Positions 38,132 through 50,072 of a DNA stretch of 64,000 bases are shown here, piece after piece (position 1 is the first letter of the stretch; every line of letters starts with the position of its first letter). The notes beneath the pieces are model-generated. The model was not told where the DNA came from, did not search any database, and saw only the letters and a program-made list of their open reading frames with translations. Location: positions 25,256,048 to 25,320,047 of the forward strand of contig OY783197.1 of NCBI GenBank assembly GCA_963678675.1, written 5' to 3'. This DNA comes from Xiphydria camelus. Taxonomy: Eukaryota > Arthropoda > Insecta > Hymenoptera > Xiphydriidae. A program made the translations under genes and the position numbers.

Positions 38132-41100
38132 ACGTACGACCTTCCAAATTAATTAAAAGACGGCGATTACGAAGCTGTTTATTTTATCTGTCTGTTCTGT
38201 TTCTAGCTATTATTATACATTTGAATTAAAAGCTATAAAGGAAGCTCGTATACCGTAAATTTAAATTTGAATTGAAATTAGTAATAGTCCTGTATAAATT
38301 GCATGAGAAACGTATGAAAATCCATGTACCTATTATATTGAAATGTAGGGTGACTCATTATATAGTGTATAAGTATTGTAAAGTCGTTGAGCATTGATAA
38401 TTTCCATTCTTTAAAAATCATATTACGAAAAAAACAAGAATGATATCCGCGTGCTTATGTTTCTCAGTTGGATCTTGTCGGTAATCGTACGGAAATTAAA
38501 GAAATGAAAATTTGTGAATTAAAAATTTTAATCGGTTGAGTGCTTACAAATTTTTGACATCTGTATATTAATAATATACGAAACAAAGTCTTGATGAATG
38601 TAAGGAAAATGTAATTTGAATGTTTCATATCTTTCATCCCCTGAATGCTTTTGCTAAAAATTTGGGACGAATTAAAAATAAAGTTTTTTTAGTTTCCTTT
38701 ATAAATTCGATATAATACCTCCATATCTACCGAGATATCCAATAGAATTTTATCGGAATAAGAATATATTCGATCTCTAACGTTACTTTTTCCATTTACA
38801 GTATCTCTCATTTTTTATATTCAGTATTTATATACAAAATAATTTTTAAACACTCTTCTTATAATTCAAACATGCATACGACAGAATATTCTGATGATGG
38901 CGCTTTATTCGTTCTTTTGGGAGCACGCATGTTCGTAATTTTGAAATGTGATATTTTGGTACTTACTCTCATGACGAAAGACGAGCGCACTTTTCGAACT
39001 GGTAGGCACCAAATTTTTCTTTATTATACCTCTTCTTAACGGCAATGCATCTTCTTCGCGCGATATGGAACTACGAGGGGTAGTGCGAAGCGCGCTGGAT
39101 TTCGCAGAGTGTTCTAGGGGGGTGTAAGTATTTCCAGTCACTGGAGAGAAATTCCTCCCACCGATGGCTCCAGATATCCTAGTCGGGACAATTTTACTGC
39201 GCACACTCCGTAACAGTGATAACCTTTCGGAAGAGATAATTTCGGTACGTATTCGATTTTTCGATGCGTGGCGATAAAAACTAAACGAAAATACGGTACG
39301 CGATATTATTTTATAAAAATATATTTGCTCTTTCACGACTTAGTGCGATTGGGGAGCATTCGTGTATTATGAAATGCAGTTTTCGGTCATCTTGAACCAC
39401 CACCCTATCCCCTCCCTAATATGATATTCAACGATAATTGCTATAGCTCTCTTTCCCTTATTTTCACGTAACATTTAGGTATTAAGTGTAGATAAAATCG
39501 ATCGATTTACCTTGCGGCGTTACAATTCTTGATTTAAATTACCTAATATGATAATCAAAATCCAAGACGAATGTTTCACTTTACTCTGCTTTATCTTACA
39601 AAAAGTACATAGTTAAATATATCTAAAAATTAGTTATAAATAGTATCGAAACTGCTAAACGATTGGGACTTCGTCACCCATCCCTTCTCTTCTACTCGTA
39701 TACTTATAACTAAATAATATTTCTTCGTCGAACACTTAAAATGTCTTTGATTAGTCTAAAACTTGTCATTTAATTATTATACTTCTTCGTCAGTTTTAAC
39801 CATTCGTATAACGACTCCCTTTCCTTGATGCACTCAGCTAATTGCAGTATGCACTTAATGGAATGCGATTGTGCAAAAAACCTAGAAACAATTTTAGCGC
39901 GTTCAGCTCGTTGTTGCTATCAGCGAGAGTATATTTCGATTTTTCTAAAATTCTAATTCAGTTATACATACACGGTGGAAGTTGTTATTTTCTCTTCTCG
40001 AGGAGAAACGAGGAAAGGGGATTTATCTGATTTCGCAATCCATTGCCGTTTAATCGAATGGATAAAAGGGGGTCAATTGAACCGAATCTTTCCGGGGGAT
40101 GATCGGTAAATATCAAGCATCTTGGATCGATTCCGTATTTATCTCCACTTTTATCCAAGGAGTGCATCCGACGACCCAATTGGCGTTACGCGTTCATCTT
40201 CCTAACTGTTCTAAAGAAATTAAGAGAACGAGTATCTGGAAGATGACGTAACCGTTTCTGGGAAGATGACGCTAGGACGCATAAAGCGTTACGCCACCCA
40301 CGCGTTTCTATATTGATTTTCTAGCTTGTCCAAGGGGTGATAGATTTTCTAGAATAAAGTGGGTTGTTACTTCGATTATTCGGGTTTGCATTCCGCGTCT
40401 TTGGGAGTGGTAGCGAAGTGACTTCTCCCGAGAACCTTTCCAGGGGTGTTTACCACCCGAGAGAAGATTTGGCGACTCGGGCGAGCGTTTAGACTTTTGT
40501 CGGAACTTCCGACGCGTTGTGACATTCTTGCTTTTCTTTCGAAAAAGAAGCGGGGGGTGGAGGGGGGCAAGTTATGGACACGTCCTACTTGAGGGGTTGT
40601 ATCGAGGGTGGCTTTCTTCTTACGGATCATAAGGAATACCGGGGATGGATTCTCGAATGATGTTGGCTGATACTTGGCCTAGTTTTTTTTACTTGTATGA
40701 CGTCACGAAGGATCGTAACGACACGGGGTGGTCGAAGCTGCCAGACTCGGCGACTCCGTAGATGCGACCTAGACCCGTAAAAAGGACCTCATTTATAGGT
40801 CAGCATCCGCGCGCTGGCGGAAGTAGATAATACTGCTCAGTCGTGTGCACATTTCGTAATCCGAGGTTAATTTTCAAATGCAATTAGGTAGTATAGTTAT
40901 CTTCCGGATAACGTCAAAACTACCCCCAATACATGAAGAAAAATAGCAATTTTTACTGTTTCATTCAGTAGCGTTGAGATTCGTGCTCGTTCTCAAGAAT
41001 TTGTACAGAGGAGACATTTTTATGTACTGCTGAGAGCAGTACCTAGTGCAGTCTCCTCTATACAAATTCTTGACAATTAGCTCGAGTCTCAGTGCTACTG

Positions 41101-42409
41101 AATAAAGCAGTAAAAATTTTTGTTTTTTCTTCCGTGTAATTAACGTCGCCATTCCACATTTTCAGTTCGATAACGCGGTCCCCCTATAAGTGTATGCATC
41201 TCTTTCAATCTAGTTATCAGCCGATTGAAACAACTGATCTAAGTTAATGAAAAAATGTTTTTATAATATCTTTACATCGCGAGGAAGAAAATTACTACAA
41301 ATCCGTTATTTTATTGGAATTGAGTGTGCAAATGTTTTTTTGCCCGCTGAATCTTTATAGAAGCGAGAACACGAGAAGCAACTAACGTTCATCCAATTAT
41401 AGAGCACCTCCTCGTTCGACTTTATTCATTCTTTGTACTTTTATCTTTCTGCCGGTACACGTTTTTAATCCTCGGTTCTGCCAGAATTGGCGGACAATCG
41501 CCCCTGCAATCAGGCAACCCACGACGCTGCGGTGTATCAGGTGTCACCGCGGTAGAGTGCGTTTACCTGAGAGCGGGGCAGTTGTGCACCAATCACGACA
41601 GTCGAATGTCGATTCTCCAGTGTTACCGGAAGTTGGCGCCAAGACGCTCTTACGTTCAGTAATTCATCTGACAACGATATGTGGTACTTCTATCGGAACA
41701 CATGACGTATTCCGCGACGCTCGGGGTGTATCGTGTATTTATAAAACAGTTGCTCTCTCTCTCTCTCAGGTGTACTTATACCTTGTAAAAGTTTCGCGTG
41801 CGTGAAAATTATGTGACTAATAGTTTCTATGTACATACATTGGAACGTCAAGAGGGCCTCAGGATCAGCGCGGATACGGTAGATTATTTTTACGTTTATT
41901 CGAAATTCTCGCTAGAACTGTTATTTCTTCAGAAAGAATTGGTAAGCTAGACAAAGTTTTAGAATTTTAATAGAATTTTCGACATTGTTAAATTCCATCC
42001 CCTATTTCGGCCAAGAAGAAGAAGGATACATTTGGTGATTTAGGGGATACTAGAGCAAAATGATCTTCAAAAATTTTAAATTAATAAAGCTTAGTTACGT
42101 GAGAAGATAGAAGTCTGCAATTTTGCATACGTCTAGTTCTATCATTCAGTTATGTTACGTTTTTTTTCCAAATTTTTTGCTCCATAAAAACAAAGTTATG
42201 GTTAAATTTTTATAGTTTATTCGCAACATTGCTGAATGATGAGATGGAAGTACAGTTAAATAAATATAATAGGCTTTTTCATTTGTTTTATGAATGTTTA
42301 TTACGATGTATAAGAGAGGAATACACAAAAAAATTCACAGGAAACTTACAGGAAATAACAGAGCCAAAACGTTTGCATTAAATCTCGTTCTGCATCAGTG
42401 TGATGGGAG
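38132..42409. other. Intergenic region between the two ACE-like genes
   Basis: Mostly AT-rich, with GC-richer patches near 39.0-39.3, 40.4-40.8 and 41.4-41.7 kb that could hold the gene A promoter. A perfect TGACGTCA lies at 40698-40705. One hairpin element is listed separately. No third ACE-like copy or fragment is visible, and no other coding exon is recognised. The 3' UTR of gene B probably enters from the right. Confidence 0.4.
40930..41140. mobile_element. Hairpin MITE
   Basis: Left arm ATGAAGAAAAATAGCAATTT...ACTGTTTCATTCAGTAGC...CAAGAATTTGTACAGAGGAG is mirrored by CTCCTCTATACAAATTCTTG...GCTACTGAATAAAGCAGT...TTTTTTCTTC. The loop contains TACTGCTGAGAGCAGTA, itself palindromic. Non-coding. 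Confidence 0.8.
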
Positions 42410-42475
42410 TTTATTGTTATATCGCGCAGATACAAAATAAATACTTTTATAAAAAATATAAATCTTTACAAAGAG
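42410..42475 (-). terminator. Candidate 3' UTR end of ACE-like gene B, conserved with gene A
   Basis: TTTATT (minus-strand AATAAA) followed by CGCGCAGATACAAA and ATAAAAAATATAAATCTTTA matches the segment at 31628-31690 in order and spacing. It lies about 1.85 kb downstream of the gene B stop codon. Confidence 0.4.
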
Positions 42476-44261
42476 ACTGCATAAATGGGGCATGCGACGC
42501 ACGTGCGAGCAAATCGACATATAGCCAAATATATATCGTTAGAAAAATATTGACTATCCACTATTGAATCCACTTTTCCATATTCATCACTTTTTCATCT
42601 AATGTATACCTATATCTATGTGTGTATATGTACATGAAGGTCACACAAGAAAAACAATCAAAGTTAATTGAAACAACTTGAGAACAATCTAATCGAAGCA
42701 AAGTGCTTCCTTTATTGCCTTCTTATTGCATAATATTTTTTAGAATTGTAATTTTGAAGTAAATTGCGATCGTTTTTGAGCTACATACATATACGATTTG
42801 CATAAGAGTTTGAAGAAGAAAAACTCTCACATTACCAGATGATATTAGAATTTCAATTTGTTCACAAATTAAGTTTTGACCCTTTCTCCCAATCCTTATA
42901 TAATGAATACGCTGAATACCCCGTTTCGAAGCACGTGATAAAACAGTTTTTAAACGCTGTAACGATTACGTTGCTCGTAAAAAGTGCACAGTATACTGTG
43001 ATAACTAATTTCGTGAGCGTTTCTTATTTTATAGATGCAGTTTAATAGTAATTAATATTTTCCGAAAATTCACCTCTTACCTTAACCTACTTAACGCTTC
43101 GTACGCTTACAAATAAATACGACGAATTAAATATGCGAGGAAATATTACGTATACATATCGATAAAAGAGACAAGACTGGATAATTTTGAGAAGTATTAA
43201 TCACGATCGCAGGAACTCGATAATCGCATGTTTCATGAACTTTTCAAGCGAAATTATACTTTCTTTTCCTTCGGTGGCATTTTTTTCTTGCTCTTGTACG
43301 GTGCAATTTATTAGAACTGTACGATAAGAGGAACAACGAGAACGTATTGTTCTCTCTCGTTCGAAAGACACTCGAGGTTTTATCAGTTGACGCGTTGACG
43401 ATGATACGCATGGAATTATGTACACGTGAAGAGTCGAGGAAAAGCGAAATAGTTTGTACACAGTCCTTTGTAGAAATATATTATAACTTTGGCGATTTCG
43501 AAAAAGATTCGCGTTTCTTCAGCGCAATTCTCTTCCTTGAGGTATCGGCAATTATTCTTCTTCAAAGATGACCCTATATTCTTCCTTGACTATCTACAAC
43601 TTATAACGACAGTTAGTTCGCAAAATGAGAATCGCATCCGAAAAGATTCGCATTTCTCCAGCGCCACTCATTTTTCGCTAACACGCGCCACGTATTTATA
43701 ACATCAATATTTTTTGTGCCAAATCCACGTCACATGTGCGTGGTAACGACAATCATACTCAAAATATAGCATGGGCTGTGGTACGCGCAATTACATTCGT
43801 ATCTTGAAATAATTTTTATTTTGACCACGGTCACAGAATTGGATAACCACATCAATTACGATTATTACACTACCCAGGAACTTTTAGTTTCTTTAAAGAT
43901 TTATAAAAAAATTATTAATTTAAATTTCGGAAAAAACGGTAAATAACAGGATAATTGTCATTGAAACGGATCCAATTGCTCTTCATTGATCATACTCATT
44001 ACAAGGTAGAGATCATAGATTCTGCTTTAAGAATGACTATTCATCCTTCCTTAATCATCTAACTTTCACGTAATAATCAGTTCAGGGGGCGAGAATCGCT
44101 TCGATCATACGAAGCATCTCGTCGAGTCATTTCCCATGAATAAACGCTTTATGAAATTGCGACATCATGACTACACTGTCGTCTCTCTTCGACGTGATCG
44201 TCCGTTAGTGAAAAGCGATCCTTAAACCTCCACAGCGCGAGTCATTGCACACATAATTTTC

Positions 44262-47200
44262 TTAAACGTATCTTCTATTCTTTGGAGTTTTGCGACACCT
44301 TCTCCTCCCAAAAATGGCGATGATGCAGATAGTCACAGTACCGAGGAGGACAGCGGCCACTGCCCAAGCAGCTTTGCTTGGATTAATCTTTGACGCTTCT
44401 TGCGTTTCATCAGGTTCTGTCGTTTCTAAATTGTCTAATTTTTTGGTCGTCGATTCGTTGGTAACGTGGGGTCCGTCCTGCGGCATATCCGGCGGATATT
44501 CGGGTTCCTTTGTTGTCGTGGGTTCAGCTATTCTTTTCGGAATTGACGCAGCGGGTGTTTTCTTCGTCGTCGCCGTTGTTCGAACCGTCGATGTGGTGCT
44601 CGGTGCGTGTATTTCTTCCAGGCACCTTTTTTTCAGTTCTTCGAGTTCAGCCTCTTGCTCTGCCGAAATCAAGTCGACATTATCGGACGAATACATATCC
44701 AAGTATTCTTCCAGGCTGTAGAAAAATGTTTGCAACGGATCTATCGACATATTCTCGATTTCCAAGTATTTCTGTACAGCCGTACTCCATTCGCCAGCTC
44801 CACCTTCTTTGATCAGTTTCCTGCAGAGTATCGAAAGTTAGGTGTAATTGTCGATCGTCTATAAGGGAATATTTGCTGGGTCGGAATCAATGGCGAAAAT
44901 CAAACTTACACTAGGTTGTGATTTACGGGATTATCTACCAGTTTCTCGTATCTGATTTCGGTGGAATCCATGATGTACTCGTACACTTGGAATGCGAAGA
45001 CAATTCCAACGAATTTTCTGTAAATTTTTTTGGAGGCTTGTCATCATTTAAACAGTCTACAATGTACGAGCATTTCTCAGTCGATTCATAATCACGAAGT
45101 CGAATTTCGATTGATACTTACGGTAGATAAGGCTTGTTATGAATGACGTAACTATCATCCAAATAAGTAGGAACTTCCGCAGAGTCTGGCACGATGTTTT
45201 CGTATAATAATCTGTAATGTAATTTCATCGGTTAACCAGATTTCGTGGTGTCAAGCTTCAGAAAGAAGAGAGACATGGTATAAATTCGTACCTATGTTTC
45301 CACCAGCTTCCAGTCAGGTCGTCAGGTGTCGAGATCTTATTTTTCAGAGCGTCTATTCTCCAAAGATCTGTCGACAGATAGTAAGCCAAACGTGGAAGGA
45401 CGTTCAAGGCTGTGATCATCAGAGATGTAATTTGCAATTGATCGTTATTAAAAGACTCGTCTGCTAAACCCAGCGAAGTTAATTGTGCCGGACTAACTGA
45501 TAGAATTGCAAACAACTCTCCTATGCTTTCCTCCAAGCCTATTCATTGTAATAAAAAAATGGATTAGTCATTATCAACGTTTGAAACGCTGACTGTCGCT
45601 TATGTCATTGAAATTTTATCGACTTACCCGAATATCTGTTAGCTATGTTCAATACTGGAGTGTTTTCAGCCATCATTTGATTTACTAAAACCTTTCCAAC
45701 ATTTTTGTGGGCCGAAATCAAATTATCGATGGAGGTCTCCCAGCAGGCGGATACTCTGCAGTAATATCGAACTAATTAGAATGGAGCTGAGAATGAATGT
45801 GACGATGTACAGATCCGAGAATAGGGCAGGAAACGGTACTTATTATTTATTGACAGTTCGTACTATTTACTAACCCCATGATTCCTCTTTCGCAAAAGTT
45901 GAATAATTGAGAGGGACAATGATTGTCGAAAGAGCTCATCTTCCAAAAGTCAGCCAGAGGCACTTGTTTCAGCACCGCGTGTCCCATTGTTGAGGCTGAT
46001 TTGTACAAAGATTTGCCCACGAGTTTCTAAAAATGGTATCTTCATTGTTAAAAGTTTACTGTTAGAGAAGTAATTGGTACATAAGTAGATGTTCTTTGTA
46101 TACTGAAGAAAGTATCTCGAAGTGTGGTATTTCAATTCTTATAAACACAATAGGGAAAGGCCGTGTAATTCTATTTCAGACATACCTTCTTCCACAAATT
46201 TTTCCTTATTGAATAAGTTAAGTTGGGATGGGGAGCGACATTCTGAACGATAGCAGTCCAATCGTAGCCCTGAAGAGAACCTGGAGAAATGGTAAATTAG
46301 GTAAATTTACTATATTTAATTTGAATCCAGTGGCAATTGATTTTCAACAAATTTTGCAAAAATTAACTCACCCAACAAATAAGCAGGGACCGTTTCATTT
46401 TTAATGGATATTCCGTACTTCTTCGCCAAGCGAGAATGAACAAAATTTACAAGCTTTTTATGGAGGCTAGAGATTTGCTCCCACATGGATTTGATCTGCT
46501 CGTATCCGTCGCGATATCCAGACAACTCTTCCCAATAATGTGAAACGTCTCTCGCGCCTAAAAAAATAAATTTATAATATATTTTTAAAATTATCATTAT
46601 AAATATTTTATTTAAAATAATCATTTTTATCAGCCAAGAATTCCAAAACTTCAAAGTCAACGCGTCAACGAATGGTTCACAGTCATTCGAGTTCGCGTTG
46701 AAAAAATAATTGATCGAACGTTTCAATTTATTACTGCCACATCTTTTGAAAAGAGCGTGAAGCTTCTTTCTAAATCAATTCGAAACCACGCTTCTTGGAA
46801 CACATATATGCACGTGATGCCATACCGTGTCACATATGCCAATTTTTCACATCACTCACTTTCAGTGGATATCTTCGTACATCCTTTCAAGTCGATATAC
46901 GCGTCAGAAATTTAAAGCGTTCCGACGAGAAAAAATTATTTTGCAATTATAATACTATGAAAAGCCATCTGTCAGATTTACTGTGAATGTACCAACCATT
47001 GGCACTGGCAGCCTCTGCAACAAGCGCCAAATTTTGCGAGAAGTTCGCCGCCAGCGGCTCCAATTGATGATGCCAAGAAGTCCAGGCGTCGCGTTTATCC
47101 TCGACCTTTCCATTCCGCGATAACATGCGATCTACATCTATATTTCAAAAAGCAAAAACAGTGACATTTATAATTCTATAATTCGAGCAACGTCAAGATT

Positions 47201-48237
47201 TTTCTCTTGATTCGAACGACGTTTATCAGTGTTTTTTACCTTCTCGAGAATTTTTATCCACTTTAAAATTGTATTTTGCTGAAGCTCGTAGTAACTCGGT
47301 CTGTCCGGCAAAAGCGGTCAACTGTGGTGAAAAAATAGGTTTTTTTTATACGATATTATCTTGGAAAATTTTTATTCGTCAAGCTTTTCTCGAATTTTCC
47401 TTTACCTTCGTGAAATGACTCTCATCGAGTAACGCGTCACCCGGGTTTTCCAGCAAACCGTACTTATACGCTAAGATGCTGTCATTCCACATGTCCATGG
47501 TAATCGTAGCGATTTCCTCCTTTTGAATTTTTTTGAAATCCGCATAACCATTTTGAGCATTTTTCTGAAGTTACGCAAAGAAAAAAAATGATCGTTAAAA
47601 TTACTTCCCAAACAATTGCGCTTGGGAGTTATCTCTTTGACCACCGTTTTGATATATATATTCAAAGCGAAAAATAAGACGTCTACTTAAAGTGGTCGAC
47701 AAAGAACTCTTCGAACGAAGAGTAAAAATTGTTCATGAGCGTCTAATATCTATCAATGAGTTGAGGTCTGAAGGTTAAATTGTAAGTCTGGTCATGCCTT
47801 GGCATTTCATCAAGACGTGATGCTTTAGGTCGTTGGGCCAGACAGCCAGTTTTCTCGCTGGTGCATATATACTATAGTATAAAAGATATCATACTTCATA
47901 GTACTTTTTATCTTAATACGTAAATCTTTTCCAATAACCGTTTATCAAGAGGATCAGTGCAAGAAAGTATGCATCTCGCGATAGGCTCATCTAATGCAAT
48001 CATTTTCGAAGTTATTCTCTTCCCACCAGTTAAAAAATCACTTACCCAAGTTATAAGCGTGCTGTTTGTCGGATTATCGAAGAACAACCATTCCGCATTT
48101 GAGGCGTTTCGACACGCCTCTTCGTAATCGAGTTCGATCAGTTCGATTCGTGCTCTGATTGCTGACTCGTCTACTTTCATCGCCAAGGAGTAGACGAAGA
48201 CGCTGACGAGAACCACGCACATCCATTTTGGCAGCAT
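44262..48237 (-). CDS. ACE-like protein B (peptidase M2 family), membrane-anchored with Thr/Pro-rich stalk, predicted catalytically inactive
   Basis: Predicted 712 aa in 12 exons: 48046-48237, 47406-47564, 47240-47321, 46997-47137, 46372-46557, 46186-46280, 45875-46026, 45628-45755, 45292-45538, 45122-45211, 44910-45017, 44262-44820. All are GT-AG and in phase; the total is 2,139 nt. It has a signal peptide (MLPKWMCVVLVSVFVYSLAM) and an M2 ectodomain (SHYWEELS, VPAYLLG, LSVSPAQL, ITALNVLPRLAYY). A Thr/Ser/Pro-rich stalk (about 590-670) is unlike gene A. A transmembrane segment spans about 675-697, and the tail is basic. The conserved Cys pair fixes the alignment: 13 residues after C340, ACE's HEMGH is KNVGK (353-357), so both His ligands are Lys and the catalytic Glu is Asn; the third-ligand Glu is kept (E382). 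Exons 6-11 have exactly the same lengths as in gene A (95, 152, 128, 247, 90, 108 nt), showing a tandem duplication. Peptidase activity is not expected; the function is unknown. Confidence 0.92.
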
Positions 48238-49910
48238 ATCTGCGATCTGTGCATTTATTTATTCAATTAATATTACGGCGAACACTGCTCTAAAATACGT
48301 ATACACGGGAACGAATTTATTTGAATGAGGTAAACATGTTTCCAAGCAGATCTTAGTAAATATCTACCTAAATCGAGTCGTTATTTCTCTCTGATTAAAT
48401 AAATTAATATGCAATTCTGATCAAAAGTACGTGTACTTAAAATACCAAGTCCTGCTTTGTGCAGTGACAAAAAAACGTCAATAATATCGAGCGAAAGTGA
48501 TTCTCATTATTTTGACGGAATACAATTGGAAATTTGTAATACGAATTATATTCAATGTGGATGTTAATATGAGTTAAAATTCGGATTACGAAAAAATCTG
48601 AGAAATGCGACTTATTTTAACAGAAGGAAGAGAATGTCTCGAAGTTTCCTTCGTTTTTATTACTCGTAGAACGATCGACGTTTATTGAGGAAAGAATGGA
48701 TTAAAGACCACGGCGCGTATATCATGTCAACAAGCATTAACGAAAAGCAGGGGCAATAAGAGGTTTTTCACTTTACGCTTTATAAGCGCGACTTACAAAA
48801 TCGGATGACGCGAAAATTGAGCAAGATCACACCAAGCTCCGTTCGGGGGAGTCACGTCTTGTTTGGCGTTCGTATGACGACTGAAGTAAATATTCGTTCA
48901 ATGGGTCCGAAGTAAACGGAAAGATTACCTATTATCTATTTCCCGTGTGTGCTCTGTTCCTCTTACTGGCAAAGTGGCTTTAGCAAGAAGCAATTATCAA
49001 ACGGACAGACAATGTATAAATATGTTTACAAGTGAGACTTCGGTATAGTAGGAAACGGTGGGTTTTCGAAAATATAAAGCCGTTTGACTTTCACCAATTA
49101 GGAAACTGTCGTGATAGCAAGACGGTTTGAAAACTGACTAACGAATGCAGCTACGCAACCGGATAATGTATTTAAATTTAGCTCATTACAGGTAGTCGCA
49201 TCGGGGCACATAATACGTCGAAAGGGAAATAAAAAATATCGGTTTTCATTAAAAATTCATAATGCGCCATTTATCCAATTTGAATGTGATTGGTAGAAAA
49301 GATATTTTGCGTTTGAAATTTTTTACAGCATTATTGAACTTTAACAAAATATTGTATTTCTGTTAAAATTATTTTCTATTATACTTATCATTATTTAAAT
49401 AATTAAGTAAACATGACAGAGCAGCATCTTCTTCGAGAATAATGTTATAACGAAGAGTCGATTTTGATCCGAAAAAGTTTTATGCTTACTATGAATAATG
49501 TCCGCTTTAATTTTGAATATACGGCTTCGCCCCGTCTTAATCAGATATACGATATGTAATTCTATCTGTATCTAAGTTAGGTAGAATAACGCCTGCCTTA
49601 ATTACGATCCCATTTGCCCACATTATAAACCCATTTTATTATCGCGCGCACTCAGCTCTGTTTGCATAACAACTGTATGTATAAGTATAACGATAGTATA
49701 TCTACGCTATTTATTCAATGTTTATTTATTGATAGACTGCACGGTCAACGACTTCTCACACATGTTAACTTACTTCACTGATGCAGCGAAAGAAAACGAC
49801 ACGTACAAGCGATACGAACAAAGAGATTGCCATAAAAGTAAAAATTATCACTTCTTCGTTACCTCACATTTGATTACAATTAACCACGCACGCGAGTATA
49901 AGAGCTCTTT

Positions 49911-50072
49911 ATATCGCTGCTCTGGAAGAACAATGACGCAAGTGCAAATTTTGAAATTTTTTAATGAAACCCCTCAATAGTCATAAACATTATTCTTAAG
50001 ACTATTGAGGGGTTTAATTAAACAAATTTCAAAATTTGCACTTGCGTCAATGTTCTTTCGGAGCAGCGATAT
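49911..50072. mobile_element. Near-perfect hairpin MITE
   Basis: Arms of about 70 bases: ATATCGCTGCTCTGGAAGAA...GACGCAAGTGCAAATTTTGA...GAAACCCCTCAATAG on the left, mirrored by CTATTGAGGGGTTT...CAAAATTTGCACTTGCGTC...GGAGCAGCGATAT. The loop is only about 20 bases, so the RNA would form a long stem. Non-coding. Confidence 0.85.
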
